64,000 bases of DNA from Stakelama saccharophila. GTDB lineage: Bacteria; Pseudomonadota; Alphaproteobacteria; Sphingomonadales; Sphingomonadaceae. A program made the translations under genes and the position numbers. Each line of letters begins with the position of its first letter. Positions within the stretch are counted from its first letter, which is position 1. Below the pieces are notes generated by a model, which saw only the letters and a list, made by a program, of their open reading frames with translations, ran no database searches and was not told the origin of the DNA. The stretch lies in contig NZ_CP135076.1 in the NCBI RefSeq assembly GCF_032229225.1, positions 434,001 to 498,000 on the forward strand. Direction: 5' to 3'. Shown piece by piece: positions 45,277 through 55,960 of the stretch.

Positions 45277-46443
45277 CTAAATCTCTCGTCGATCGAGCGC
45301 GAACTCCGCCCGGATATCAGCGCCATGTTCGCCGACCGCGGGCGCTCCGCGTGCCCGGCCCGGCCGTTGCCCGTCCATCCGCCACGGCGCCCGCGTGGTG
45401 GCAACGCCGGCGCCGCCGCGCGTCACCCGTTGCAGCATGTCGAGCCTGCGAAACGCCTCGCTTTGCAGCAGCGCGGGCCAGTCGAGGACCGGGGCGCACC
45501 AGATGTCGTGCGCGCGCAGCCGTTCGAACCAGTGATCGGTCGTATCCTCCGCCAGCCGCTCGGCGATCGCGGCTTTGATCGCGTCGCGCCCCGCAAAGCC
45601 GCCGGACGCCGCGGCCTCGGGCGGAAACTGCAGGGCGAGCAGCGGCGCGAGCTTGTCGAGCGGCGTCATCGCGAGCGCGAGCCAGCCATCGGCGGTGCGA
45701 TAGACCCCGTAAGGCGCACCCAGATAGGCGTGCGCATTGTTGTGCGCCGCGCGTTGCGGCAGGCGGCCCCCGTCGTTGAGATGGGTGGTCAGCACCTCGA
45801 ACTGGAAATCGGTCATCGCCTCCAGCAGGCTTGTGGCGACGACGGCGCCCCGGCCGCTGCGTCCGCGCCGAACCAGCGCGGCGAGCAGCCCTTCGACCAG
45901 CACATGGCCCGCGAGCATGTCTGCGACCGAAAGGCCGGTCGGCACCGGCCCGTCACCGGCATCGCCGTTCAGCCACATCGCGCCCGACAATGCCTGGGTC
46001 AGGAGGTCCTGTCCCGGCAGGTCGGCCCACGGACCGTCCTCGCCATAGCCGGAGATCGATCCGACGATCAGCTCGGGATAGGTTTCGACCAAGGTTGCGG
46101 GACCGAAGCCGAGCCGGTCGGCGACGCCGGGGCGGAAATTCTGGATGACGATGTCGGCATGGCCGATCAGCCGCATCACCCGCGCATGGTCTGCGGGGTC
46201 CTTCAGATTGGCGGCGAGGCTTTCCTTGTTGCGGTTGATCGCGTGGAACAGCGTCGAATCCCCCGCGATATCGGTGTCGCTGAGATAGAGCGAACGGCAG
46301 ATGTCGCCGCTGCCCGGCCGTTCGATCTTGATGACGCGCGCGCCCATGTCCGCCAGCCGGAGCGCCGCGGAAGGCCCCGACAGAAACTGCGCCATGTCGA
46401 GGACGAGCAGCCCCGAAAGCGGAAGGTCGAGGAATTCGGTCAC
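45277..46443 (-). CDS. CaiB/BaiF family III CoA-transferase (first copy)
   Basis: 388 residues. The N-terminal family signature is [20 protein letters not shown] followed by [14 protein letters not shown]; the middle has [11 protein letters not shown] and SGYGEDGPW. The candidate catalytic aspartate is Asp175 in [11 protein letters not shown], the position that forms a mixed anhydride in this class. It should transfer CoA between carboxylic acids in the cytoplasm. The start ATG overlaps the stop of the binding-protein-like gene, and GH106 follows after 13 bases, so it belongs to the glycan operon. A paralogue at 47656, divergent across an operator-like region, resembles it throughout, hinting at a two-subunit enzyme. 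The acid is unknown. Confidence 0.88.
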   Translation of the reverse strand: MTEFLDLPLSGLLVLDMAQFLSGPSAALRLADMGARVIKIERPGSGDICRSLYLSDTDIAGDSTLFHAINRNKESLAANLKDPADHARVMRLIGHADIVIQNFRPGVADRLGFGPATLVETYPELIVGSISGYGEDGPWADLPGQDLLTQALSGAMWLNGDAGDGPVPTGLSVADMLAGHVLVEGLLAALVRRGRSGRGAVVATSLLEAMTDFQFEVLTTHLNDGGRLPQRAAHNNAHAYLGAPYGVYRTADGWLALAMTPLDKLAPLLALQFPPEAAASGGFAGRDAIKAAIAERLAEDTTDHWFERLRAHDIWCAPVLDWPALLQSEAFRRLDMLQRVTRGGAGVATTRAPWRMDGQRPGRARGAPAVGEHGADIRAEFALDRREI

Positions 46444-47537
46444 AGGCTTTCCCGAAACCGGGTATTGAGCGCGGCGATGATCGAGGCCGGTTCCTCGCCC
46501 GCCTTCAGCCCCCGGTTGAGGCGTTCGGAGGCATCGTGCTGGAAACCCATATAGCCGTCATGGCGCGGGCGCAGCCAGGCACGATCCAGCGTTTTCCGGG
46601 TCGCGCGGTAGAAATCCGCCACCGGCGCGTTGACGCTGTCGGCCTCCCACGCATCGCCATGGGCGGGCTGACCGCCATGGGTGGCGAACAGGTCGCGCTG
46701 CACCGCGCCGCTCGCTACCCAGCGGGCGAAGTCGGCAGCGGCTTCCGGATCGTCCGCATATGCCGACACCGCGATGCCCGTGCCGCCAAGCGCGGAGCCG
46801 GACGGGCCGGTCGCGCCGATGGCGGGAATGTCGGCAAAGGCGATCCGGGTGTCGCGAAACCCGTCGGCGGCATAGCTGACATAGCCATAGACGAGGGGTG
46901 CGACTTCCAGCGCGGCGGCGGAATCGGCCATAGCCTCGAGCACCGCGATCGGGTCCATGGTGAACATCGCCGGATCCACCGCGGCGGAAAGCTCGGCGAG
47001 AAGCGCGGCGGCCTCTTCCGCCTGCGCGGGAAACAGGTCCGGCCCTTCGACGGTCAGCGGAATGCCCGAAAGCCCGCACAGGGTGAACAGGCTCATCAGC
47101 GAATGCGGCGGACGCAGCGGCAGGGCCAGCCCGCCCCGCTTCGCCAGGGCCGCGAGTTCGCCCCAGCCGGTGACGGGCGCATCGCGCCGCGCGGGAACCC
47201 ATGCCTGGACCTGCGCCGCCGCGTCGATGGGAAGCGCCCATTGCCGCCCTTGCCAGAAATAGCTTTCGAACGATCCGCCCACGGATCCTTTCGCGATGGC
47301 GTCCAGTCCGTGGTCGAAGGGGAGCAGACACCCTTCCTTCGCCACCTGTCCGACATGAGGATGGTCGATCACGATCAGATCATAGGCGCGGGCGAGTTCG
47401 TCGACGGGATAGCTTTCGAAATCCTGAAGCGAACGGCGATCCCAGCGAATCGCCTGGCCGGTGCGCGCCTCCCACAGCCGCGACGCCGCCGCCAGCGGGT
47501 CATAGCCGCGCGAATGGTCCCATGTCATTCCGCGCAT
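46440..47537 (-). CDS. Solute-binding-protein-like protein without a signal peptide (first copy)
   Basis: 365 residues with the fold pattern of family 1 ABC solute-binding proteins: YDLIVIDHPHVGQVAKEG in the first lobe, then QWALPIDAAAQVQAW at the hinge, and SGSALGGTGIAVSAYADDPE in the second lobe. Unlike a transport protein it begins MRGMTWDHSRGYDP directly, with no hydrophobic leader and no lipobox, so it should be cytoplasmic. It is co-transcribed with a CoA-transferase and GH106. A second leaderless protein of this kind is encoded at 52977. A role as a sensor, a substrate chaperone or an enzyme partner is possible. Function unknown. Confidence 0.75.
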   Translation of the reverse strand: MRGMTWDHSRGYDPLAAASRLWEARTGQAIRWDRRSLQDFESYPVDELARAYDLIVIDHPHVGQVAKEGCLLPFDHGLDAIAKGSVGGSFESYFWQGRQWALPIDAAAQVQAWVPARRDAPVTGWGELAALAKRGGLALPLRPPHSLMSLFTLCGLSGIPLTVEGPDLFPAQAEEAAALLAELSAAVDPAMFTMDPIAVLEAMADSAAALEVAPLVYGYVSYAADGFRDTRIAFADIPAIGATGPSGSALGGTGIAVSAYADDPEAAADFARWVASGAVQRDLFATHGGQPAHGDAWEADSVNAPVADFYRATRKTLDRAWLRPRHDGYMGFQHDASERLNRGLKAGEEPASIIAALNTRFRESL

Positions 47538-47620
47538 CGTCCGTCTCCCTCCTCCGTCGGGTGTGGCCCCGAAACCAGTTGACTCGGTCTAACCCGCCTC
47601 ATAGCGTTTGTGAAGAAACA

Positions 47621-47641
47621 TCATATAAGATGATTAATTGA
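47621..47641. promoter_or_regulatory. AT-rich operator-like site between the two CoA-transferase operons
   Basis: The stretch starting TCATATAAGATGATTAATT shares TCATAT and TAATT with the site at 26731, but the centre differs, so it is a weaker match. It lies in the 118-base divergent promoter region between the binding-protein-like gene and the second CoA-transferase gene and ends at the latter's Shine-Dalgarno. Confidence 0.4.
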
Positions 47642-47655
47642 GGAGGGGCGGCTCC

Positions 47656-48849
47656 GTGCCGACCGAAGCGAATAATGGCATAGGCGAACAGGCCGGCAAG
47701 CGTCCTTTGGATGGCCTGCTGGTTCTGGATTTCAGCCAGTTTCTGGCCGGGCCGTCCTGTGCGCTCAGGCTTGCCGATCTCGGCGCGCGCGTGGTGAAGA
47801 TCGAGCGGCCGCAGGGCGGGGATTCCAGCCGCCGCCTCTATCTTGCCGATCTTGCCTTTGACGAAGACAGCGCGCTGTTCCACGCGATCAATCGCGGCAA
47901 GCAGAGCTTTACCGCCGACCTGAAGGACGCGGCCGACCTCGATGCGGTCAGGCGCCTCGTCGCGCGGGCCGATGTCCTCATCCACAATTTCCGCCCCGGC
48001 GTCATGGATCGGCTCGGCCTTGGCTGGGGCGCGGTGCAGGCGCTCAACCCGCGCCTCGTCTATGCAGGCGTCAGCGGTTACGGCCCGGACGGGCCGTGGC
48101 GCGACCGGCCGGGACAGGATCTGCTCGTCCAGTCGCTGTCCGGTATCGCCTGGCTGTCGGGCGATGGCGATGGCCCGCCGGTGCCCGCCGGGCTTTCCAT
48201 AACCGACATGATGGCCGGCGCGCATCTGTGCCAGGGCATTCTTGCGCTGCTGGTGCGTCGCGGCGTGACGGGCGCGGGCGGACGTGCCGATGTCAGCCTG
48301 ATGGAAACGGCGATCGACCTGCAGTTCGAGCATCTGTCGGTGCATCTCAACCGCGAAGAGCCGATGCCGGCGCGCAGCCAGGTGGCCAACGCGAACGTCT
48401 ATCTCGCCGCGCCCTATGGCGTCTATCCCACCGCCGACGGATGGCTGGCGCTGGCGATGGCGCCGGTCGACCGGCTGGGCGAATTGCTCGGGATCGATGC
48501 GCTCGGCGATTTTCCGCCCGGTCGCTGGTTTGCCGAACGCGATGCGATCAAGGCGCTGATCCGCGACCGGCTGGCGGGCGAGGCCACGGCGCACTGGCTG
48601 GCATTGCTCGAACCCGCCGGGATATGGGCGGCGCCGGTGCTGGACTGGCCGGCCCTGCGCGCCGAGCCTGCTTTCGATGCGCTGCAAGCAACCCAGCCGG
48701 TGCGTTCGCCCGACGGCGCGGCGCTGACGCTGACGCGTTGCCCCATACGGATCGACGGCGAGATCCTCACCAGCGATCGCGCTGCGCCGCGCCTGGGCGC
48801 CGACCGAACTGCGATCGAGCGCGAACTTGATGAAGGAGCAGCGCCATGA
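47656..48849 (+). CDS. CaiB/BaiF family III CoA-transferase (second copy)
   Basis: 397 residues. The GTG at 47656 is chosen because GAGGAGGGG lies about eight bases upstream; a TTG at 47638 would place the start inside that Shine-Dalgarno. Family motifs: [45 protein letters not shown], and Asp184 in [12 protein letters not shown] as candidate catalytic residue. It is a clear paralogue of the CoA-transferase at 45277 with the catalytic region kept in both, as in two-subunit malate or citramalate CoA-transferases. It overlaps a MaoC hydratase gene (ATGA), then an Rbs-type ABC transporter follows. The acid substrate is unknown. Confidence 0.88.
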   Translation: MPTEANNGIGEQAGKRPLDGLLVLDFSQFLAGPSCALRLADLGARVVKIERPQGGDSSRRLYLADLAFDEDSALFHAINRGKQSFTADLKDAADLDAVRRLVARADVLIHNFRPGVMDRLGLGWGAVQALNPRLVYAGVSGYGPDGPWRDRPGQDLLVQSLSGIAWLSGDGDGPPVPAGLSITDMMAGAHLCQGILALLVRRGVTGAGGRADVSLMETAIDLQFEHLSVHLNREEPMPARSQVANANVYLAAPYGVYPTADGWLALAMAPVDRLGELLGIDALGDFPPGRWFAERDAIKALIRDRLAGEATAHWLALLEPAGIWAAPVLDWPALRAEPAFDALQATQPVRSPDGAALTLTRCPIRIDGEILTSDRAAPRLGADRTAIERELDEGAAP

Positions 48850-49298
48850 TCGCCGAGCAGTTTTTCGAGGAATATGAGATCGGATCGCGGCGCGAAAGCT
48901 TCGGCCGCACGATCACCGAGACCGATTTCGTCGTCCATGCCGGCCATACCGGCGATTACTTCCCGCATCATGTCGACGCCCAATGGTGCGCGACACAGGA
49001 TATCGGTCAGCGCATCGCGCACGGCACGCTGATCTTCTCGGTCGGCATCGGGCTGACCGCCACCACGATCAACCCGCGCGCCATGTCCTATGGCTATGAT
49101 CGGATGCGCTTCATCCGGCCGGTCCATATCGGCGACACCATCCGCACCATCACCACCATCGCCGAGAAGCGCGATCATCCCAAGCGGACCGGCCACGGCG
49201 TCGTCGTCGAAAAGGTCGATATCCAGAACCAGCGCGGCGAGACGGTGCTTGCCTGCGAGCATCTCTACCTCGTCGAACGGCGCGAGGCCGCCGGCTGA
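48846..49298 (+). CDS. MaoC-family hot-dog hydratase/dehydratase
   Basis: 150 residues, a single hot-dog fold. The active-site pair of MaoC hydratases is present in [10 protein letters not shown] (Asp and His), after the opening [19 protein letters not shown]. Such enzymes add or remove water at the alpha-beta position of acyl-CoA thioesters, for example mesaconyl-CoA. Its ATG overlaps the CoA-transferase stop, strongly suggesting that the acid activated by the transferase is then hydrated or dehydrated. Length is typical of a one-domain dimeric member. Confidence 0.88.
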   Translation: MIAEQFFEEYEIGSRRESFGRTITETDFVVHAGHTGDYFPHHVDAQWCATQDIGQRIAHGTLIFSVGIGLTATTINPRAMSYGYDRMRFIRPVHIGDTIRTITTIAEKRDHPKRTGHGVVVEKVDIQNQRGETVLACEHLYLVERREAAG

Positions 49299-49301
49299 CC
49301 C

Positions 49302-50302
49302 ATGCGCCTGCGTCCCGTTCCCCTGTTGCTGACCGCTGCCGTGGCGCTGGTCGCCATCGCCTCGCTGGTCGCGCTGCGTCAGTCGGCGCGGGCGGCCTAT
49401 GGCACGGCGGACGTGGCGGTCAGCGGCGCGGGCGGGCGCTATGGCCTGTCGACCGTGGGATTGAGCTATCCCTTCGCCGCCGCCATCGCCAAGGGCTTTC
49501 GCGCGGCGGCGGCGAAGGCGGATGCAACGGCGATCATCCTCGACGCGCAGGGCGACGTGCAGAAACAGGCCAATGATATCGACGACATGCTGGCGCAAAG
49601 GGTCGACGGCATTGCGGTGATGCCGCTCGATTCCGTCGTGGCGCAGGGCTGGGTCAAGCGCGCCGGCAAGGCCGGCGTGCCGATCGCGGCGGTCGCGGCA
49701 CTGGTCGGGGACCCGAAGAGCCGCAGCGTCGAGAATGTCTATCCCGGCCTGGTCGCGCTCGCCTCCCAGGACGAGGTGGAGGCGGGCCGCAAGGCGGGCG
49801 AACTTGCCGCGCGGCTGTTGCCCGATGGGGAGATCGCGAACATCGCGATCATCGAGGGCGCTGCCGGCTTTCCCGAGGTGGAGCAGCGTGCCCGCGGTTT
49901 TCGCGCCGCGCTGGACGGTGCGGGCGCACGCTATCGCATTATCGCCTCGCAGCCCGGCAATTGGACCTCGGAAGGCGGCGAGGCTGCGTGTCAGAACATC
50001 CTGGCGGCGCATCCGGACATCGACCTTTTCTTCAACGAAGCCGACGACATGGTGATCGGGTGCGCCCGTGCGGTGCGTGCCGCCGGCGCCAATGCGCGAC
50101 TGGTCGGTGTCGGCGGGTCGAAGCTCGCGGTCGCCTCGATCAAGGCGGGCGCGGTGGACGGCACCGTATGCTTCAAGCCGGAGGCGCTCGGCGCGCTCGT
50201 CTTCCGCGCGCTGCACGACGGGGAGGAGACCGCCGACGGTCGCTTCCTGACCTATCCGATTCCCGCGGTCACGCAGGCGAATGTCGGCGAATGCGTCGGG
50301 CA

Positions 50303-50309
<7 letters not shown>
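49302..50309 (+). CDS. Periplasmic sugar-binding protein of an Rbs-type ABC transporter
   Basis: 335 residues with a signal peptide or anchor (LLLTAAVALVAIASLVAL). The two-lobe periplasmic-binding fold of the ribose/galactose group follows: GLSYPFAAAIAKGFRAAA, DIDDMLAQRVDGIAVMPLD, EGAAGFPEVEQRARGFRA and DIDLFFNEADDMVIGCARA. It would deliver a monosaccharide or related compound to the ATPase and permease encoded next, with which it overlaps. The ligand cannot be read from the sequence; a deoxyhexose or apiose fits the locus. Confidence 0.85.
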
Positions 50310-51813
<1,504 letters not shown>

Positions 51814-51817
<4 letters not shown>

Positions 51818-52980
51818 GTGCGAAGACCGACTGGCGCCGAACCTTCGGCCTGCGCGAGGCTGGGGTATATTATGCGCTGCTGATCCTGCTGTTCGTGCTC
51901 GCCGCGATTGGCTCGTCGCGCGGGCTGCCGCCCTATCTGAGCGCGGAGAATCTCGGCAATATCGCCTATCAGGCATCGCTGATCGGCATCATGGGCGTCG
52001 CCATGACGGTGATGCTGATCACCGGTGCGTTCGACCTGTCGGTGGCGTCGGTGGCGGCGCTGGCCGCGGCGGTATTGGTCGGGCTGGCCGGTTCGATCGG
52101 CTTCGTCCCCGCCGCGCTCGCCGCATTGTGCACGGCGGCGGCGGTCGGCCTCATCAACGGCGCCATCGTTCAGTTCGTCGGGATCAACGCCTTCATCGTC
52201 ACGCTCGGCACGCTGACGGCGGTGCGCGGGCTGGTGCTGATCCTCACCGGCGGGCGCTCGCTGATGGTCGAGAATCCGGACGTGCTGGCGCATATGCTCG
52301 CCTTCGAAAGCACGCGCGTGCCGCTGTTCTGGCCGGCGCTGGCCATCGCCGTCGCGGTGGTCGGGACCGGCATCATGCGCCGCAGACCGCTGCCGATCGC
52401 TGCGGGGCTTGCCGTTGGCGCGCTTGCGCTGCTCGCCGGGCCGGGCGTGGCGGTGGCCGCGCCGGTCGTCTATCTTGCGATCTTCACCCTCGTCATGTGG
52501 GCGGTGCTGCGCTTCACCGTGATCGGCCGCCGCCTCTATGCCGTGGGCGGCAATGCCGAGGCCGCGCGGCTGTCGGGCGTCAACGTGCACGCCTACAAGC
52601 TGGCGGCGTTCGTGCTGTCGAGCGTGGCGGCGGGTTTTGCCGGCGTGCTGTTCGGGTGCCGGCTGGGCGCGATCAATCCCACCGCGCTTCAGGGCAGCGA
52701 GCTTACCGTCATCGCCGCCGCCATTCTGGGCGGCACCTCGCTGTTCGGCGGTGCCGGCAGCGTGGTGAAGACCGTGGTCGGCGCGCTTTTGCTCTTCACC
52801 CTAACCAACGGGTTCAACGTCCTCAATCTCGGCGCCAATTATCAGGGGCTGATCGAAGGCGTCGTGGTCGTCGCCGCGGCCGCGATCTACACGGTCGGCG
52901 GCAATCGTCGCCGCGTGCGCAGACCGGTCGCCGACACCGCACCCGAAGCGCCCCCGGTTTCCGAAGGAGCGCCCGCATGA
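51814..52980 (+). CDS. Sugar ABC transporter permease (RbsC type)
   Basis: 388 residues with eight to ten membrane helices. Conserved family stretches are GIMGVAMTVMLITGAFDLSV near residue 60, VQFVGINAFIVTLGTLTAVRG and LGAINPTALQGSELTVIAAAILGGTSLFGG, shown here as separate segments of the BPD_transp_2 domain. It forms the homodimeric channel for the RbsA-like ATPase, whose stop it overlaps (ATGA). A long loop (RRRPLPIAAGLAVGALALL) is larger than in ribose permeases. Confidence 0.9.
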
Positions 52981-54167
52981 CCCGCCCGCGTCTGAAGATC
53001 GCGGTTCGCCGGTTCGAACCCTTCGAACGCGCCATCGCCAAGCAGTTCGACCATTTCTGCCGCACTACCGGTTGCGAGGCGGAACTGGAGGCGCAGGCGA
53101 TGGACCTCAACGCGCTGCACGATGCGATCATCGGGTCGGGCGGGCTGGGCGACGGTAGCTGGGACATCGCCTTCATGGCGACCGACTGGCTGGCCGAAGC
53201 ACAGGCGGCGGGACTGCTGGAAGATTTGACCCCGCACATGGCGCGTGCGGCAGTGCCCGATTTCCCGCACGGATGGAGCCCTTCGCTTACCGGGCTTCAG
53301 GGCTTTGCCGGCGGTTATTGGGGGCTACCCTATCATGACGGTCCCGAATGCCTTGTCTATCGCACCGACCTGCTCGCCGAAGCGGGGATCGCGGTGCCCG
53401 CCGACTGGGACGCGTTCCACGAGGCCGCGCGCAGGCTGCACGCGCCGGAACAGGGCCGTTACGGCACCGTGCTCGCGCTCTATCCCGACGGGCATAACGG
53501 CTTCTACGATTTCTGCATCCATATCTGGTCGCGCGGCGGCGAGGTGTTCGACCGCAACGGCCGCCCCGATTTCACGTCCGCGCAGGCCCGTGCCGCGCTG
53601 GATTTCATCCGCGGCCTCGCTGCCGATACCGGCGCGATGGTGCCCGATCCGCGTGCGCTGGACAGCGTGCAATCGGGTCTTCTGTTCGCCGAAGGCAAGG
53701 TGGCGATGATGGCCAACTGGTTCGGCTTCGCCGCCTATGGCGACACCGCGCCGGACAGCAAGGTGAAGGGCAAGGTGGACGTTGCGCCGTTGCCCGCCGG
53801 TCCGGGCGGGCGCAGCGTCTCGCTCAACGTCTTCTGGGTGCTGGCGATGGGCAGCGGCGCGGCCGACAAGCCGCTCGCCTGGGATTTCATGCGCCACTGC
53901 GCGCGCGCCGACATGGACCTGATCACGACGAGAGAGGGCGCCATCGGAACGCGCAAGTCGACCTGGGCCGACAAGGGGGTCAATGCGGAAATCCCCTATT
54001 ATCACCGGCTCGACTGGTTGCACGAACATGCCCGCGAACTGCCGCTGACGCCGAAGCTCGCGGCGATTTCGCACATCGTCGACGATCTACTCACCAAGGC
54101 GACGACCGGCGAGGCATCGACGGCGGACCTGCTTGCCGAGGCGCAGGTCCGGGCGGAGGCGCTATGA
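52977..54167 (+). CDS. Solute-binding-protein-like protein without a signal peptide (second copy)
   Basis: 396 residues of the family 1 solute-binding fold: WDIAFMATDWLAEAQAAG, GYWGLPYHDGPECLVYRTD, FYDFCIHIWSRGGEVFD and SVSLNVFWVLAMGSG. The N-terminus is MTRPRLKIAVRRFEPFE, with no leader, so it should stay in the cytoplasm. It is encoded downstream of a complete ABC transporter that already has its own exported binding protein, and it overlaps genes on both sides. With the protein at 46440 this makes two leaderless binding-fold proteins linked to the CoA-transferase/MaoC genes, which argues for a dedicated intracellular role. Function unknown. Confidence 0.75.
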   Translation: MTRPRLKIAVRRFEPFERAIAKQFDHFCRTTGCEAELEAQAMDLNALHDAIIGSGGLGDGSWDIAFMATDWLAEAQAAGLLEDLTPHMARAAVPDFPHGWSPSLTGLQGFAGGYWGLPYHDGPECLVYRTDLLAEAGIAVPADWDAFHEAARRLHAPEQGRYGTVLALYPDGHNGFYDFCIHIWSRGGEVFDRNGRPDFTSAQARAALDFIRGLAADTGAMVPDPRALDSVQSGLLFAEGKVAMMANWFGFAAYGDTAPDSKVKGKVDVAPLPAGPGGRSVSLNVFWVLAMGSGAADKPLAWDFMRHCARADMDLITTREGAIGTRKSTWADKGVNAEIPYYHRLDWLHEHARELPLTPKLAAISHIVDDLLTKATTGEASTADLLAEAQVRAEAL

Positions 54168-55219
54168 TCGCCGCGCAGCTTCAGCAACATTGGCCGATGC
54201 CGGCCGCGCCGCGGCCGATCGTCATCATCGGCACCGGCGGAATCGTGAAGGACGCGCACCTGCCCGCCTATCGCAAGGCAGGGTTCACGGTGGCGGGTCT
54301 GTTCGATCGCGACCGGGAACGCGCACAGGCGCTGGCGGACGAATGGCGCGTGCCCAGGGTCTTCGCCTCGATCGAGGAAGCGGCGGATCAGGAGGCGGTG
54401 TTCGACATTGCCGCTCCTCCGGTGGCCCATGCCGACATCCTGCGCGCGCTGCCCGGCGGCGCGAACGTGCTCCTGCAAAAGCCGATGGGCCTGAACCTCG
54501 AACAGGCGACGCGAATCCGCGACGCGGTGCACGAAGGCGGGCTGACCGCGGCGGTCAATTTCCAGCTTCGCTATTCGGCGATGATGCTGGGCATCGCCGA
54601 CGCCATCCGGCAGGGGCGGCTGGGCGAACTGGTCGAGATCGAGGTGCATATCAACCTCGTCACGCCCTGGCACCTGTTCCCGCATCTGAAGGCCAATCCG
54701 CGCGTAGAGATCGTATCGCATTCGATCCATTATCTCGACACGATCCGCGCGCTGGCGGGCGATCCGACGGCAGCGCTCGCGCGCAGCTTCTCACACCCGT
54801 CAAGCGAACTGACCGATACGCGTACTTCGATCATCCTCGATTACGACAGGCCGCTTCGCGTCACCTTGTCGATCAACCACCATCATGATTTCGGCCGCAA
54901 GTTCCAGGACGCCAGCTTCCGCGTCGAGGGAACGGAGGGCGCGGCGATGGCGAAACTGGGCGTGCTGCTCGACTATCCGGCCGGCGAACCCGACGAATTG
55001 TGGCTCGCGCCGCGCGGCGGCCCCTGGGAACAGGTGCCGCTTTCGGGGGCGTGGTTCCCCGACGCCTTTATCGGCCCGATGGCCAATCTGCAGCGCTTTG
55101 CCGGTGGTGAGGACGACCGCCTCGCCACACATGTCGACGACGCCTGGCGCACGATGGCGTTGGTCGAGTCTTGCTACCGGGCGAACCGACAAGCCGGCAC
55201 CCCCGTGCCGGCCGAATGA
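54164..55219 (+). CDS. Gfo/Idh/MocA-family NAD(P)-dependent oxidoreductase
   Basis: 351 residues. The N-terminal Rossmann domain has VIIGTGGIVKDAHLPAY, and the family catalytic stretch reads LLQKPMGLNLEQA, with Gln in place of the usual Glu before Lys-Pro. The C-terminal domain has NFQLRYSAMMLG and the His-rich INHHHDFGRKFQ. Such enzymes oxidise a sugar or sugar acid at a ring or chain hydroxyl; D-apiose dehydrogenase (ApsD) is one member, which is attractive here but unproven. It overlaps the leaderless binding-protein gene by four bases and lies 12 bases before an SDR gene. Confidence 0.82.
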   Translation: MIAAQLQQHWPMPAAPRPIVIIGTGGIVKDAHLPAYRKAGFTVAGLFDRDRERAQALADEWRVPRVFASIEEAADQEAVFDIAAPPVAHADILRALPGGANVLLQKPMGLNLEQATRIRDAVHEGGLTAAVNFQLRYSAMMLGIADAIRQGRLGELVEIEVHINLVTPWHLFPHLKANPRVEIVSHSIHYLDTIRALAGDPTAALARSFSHPSSELTDTRTSIILDYDRPLRVTLSINHHHDFGRKFQDASFRVEGTEGAAMAKLGVLLDYPAGEPDELWLAPRGGPWEQVPLSGAWFPDAFIGPMANLQRFAGGEDDRLATHVDDAWRTMALVESCYRANRQAGTPVPAE

Positions 55220-55231
55220 CAGGGGATTCAA

Positions 55232-55960
55232 GTGACCGACCTTAGCGGAAAGACAGCATTCGTGACCGCCGCAGCGCAGGGCATCGGCCGTGCATCGGTA
55301 CTCGCGCTCGCCGCCGCAGGCGCGCGGGTCGTCGCCACCGACATCAACCCGGACGCGCTTGCCGGGCTCAAGGGCGACGGCATCGAGACGCGCCGGCTCG
55401 ACGTGCTCGATGCCGACGCCATAGACCGTTGCATTGCCGAGACCGGCCCCGTCGACATCCTCTTCAACTGCGCGGGCGTGGTGCATGGCGGCACTATCCT
55501 GGAGGCGAGCGACGAGGATCTCGACTTCGCCTATGCGCTCAACGTGAAGGCGATGGTGCGCATGTGTCGCGCGGTGCTGCCGGCGATGATCGAAAAGGGC
55601 GACGGCGCGATCGTCAACATGGCTTCGGTCGCGTCCAGCGCGAGGGGCGTGCCCAACCGCTTCGTCTATGGCACCACCAAGGCTGCGGTGGTGGGCCTGA
55701 CCAAGGCGCTGGCTGCCGATCATGTGGCGCAGGGTGTGCGCTGCAATTGCATCTGTCCCGGAACGGTCGAAACACCCTCGCTCAGGGAGCGGCTGTCCGC
55801 GCAGGGCGATTACGAGGCGACCCGCGCCGCATTCGTCGCGCGCCAGCCGATCGGCCGGATCGGCACGCCGGAAGAGATCGCCGACCTCGTCGTCTATCTG
55901 GCGGGGGCGACCTACACGACCGGTCAGGCGATCAATATCGACGGAGGCTGGACGATATGA
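55232..55960 (+). CDS. SDR dehydrogenase, probable 2-keto-3-deoxy-L-fuconate dehydrogenase
   Basis: 242 residues of the short-chain dehydrogenase family, GTG start after AGGGG. The sequence closely follows the 2-keto-3-deoxy-L-fuconate / DHRS6 branch: TAAAQGIGRASVLALA with NAD-binding glycines, ILFNCAGVVHGGTILEAS, catalytic MASVASSARGVPNRFVYGTTK and CNCICPGTVETPSL. In Xanthomonas this enzyme oxidises 2-keto-3-deoxy-L-fuconate at C4. It is co-transcribed with GH42 and GH29 (alpha-L-fucosidase), so an L-fucose branch parallel to the rhamnose route is likely, sharing the later steps. Confidence 0.8.
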   Translation: MTDLSGKTAFVTAAAQGIGRASVLALAAAGARVVATDINPDALAGLKGDGIETRRLDVLDADAIDRCIAETGPVDILFNCAGVVHGGTILEASDEDLDFAYALNVKAMVRMCRAVLPAMIEKGDGAIVNMASVASSARGVPNRFVYGTTKAAVVGLTKALAADHVAQGVRCNCICPGTVETPSLRERLSAQGDYEATRAAFVARQPIGRIGTPEEIADLVVYLAGATYTTGQAINIDGGWTI

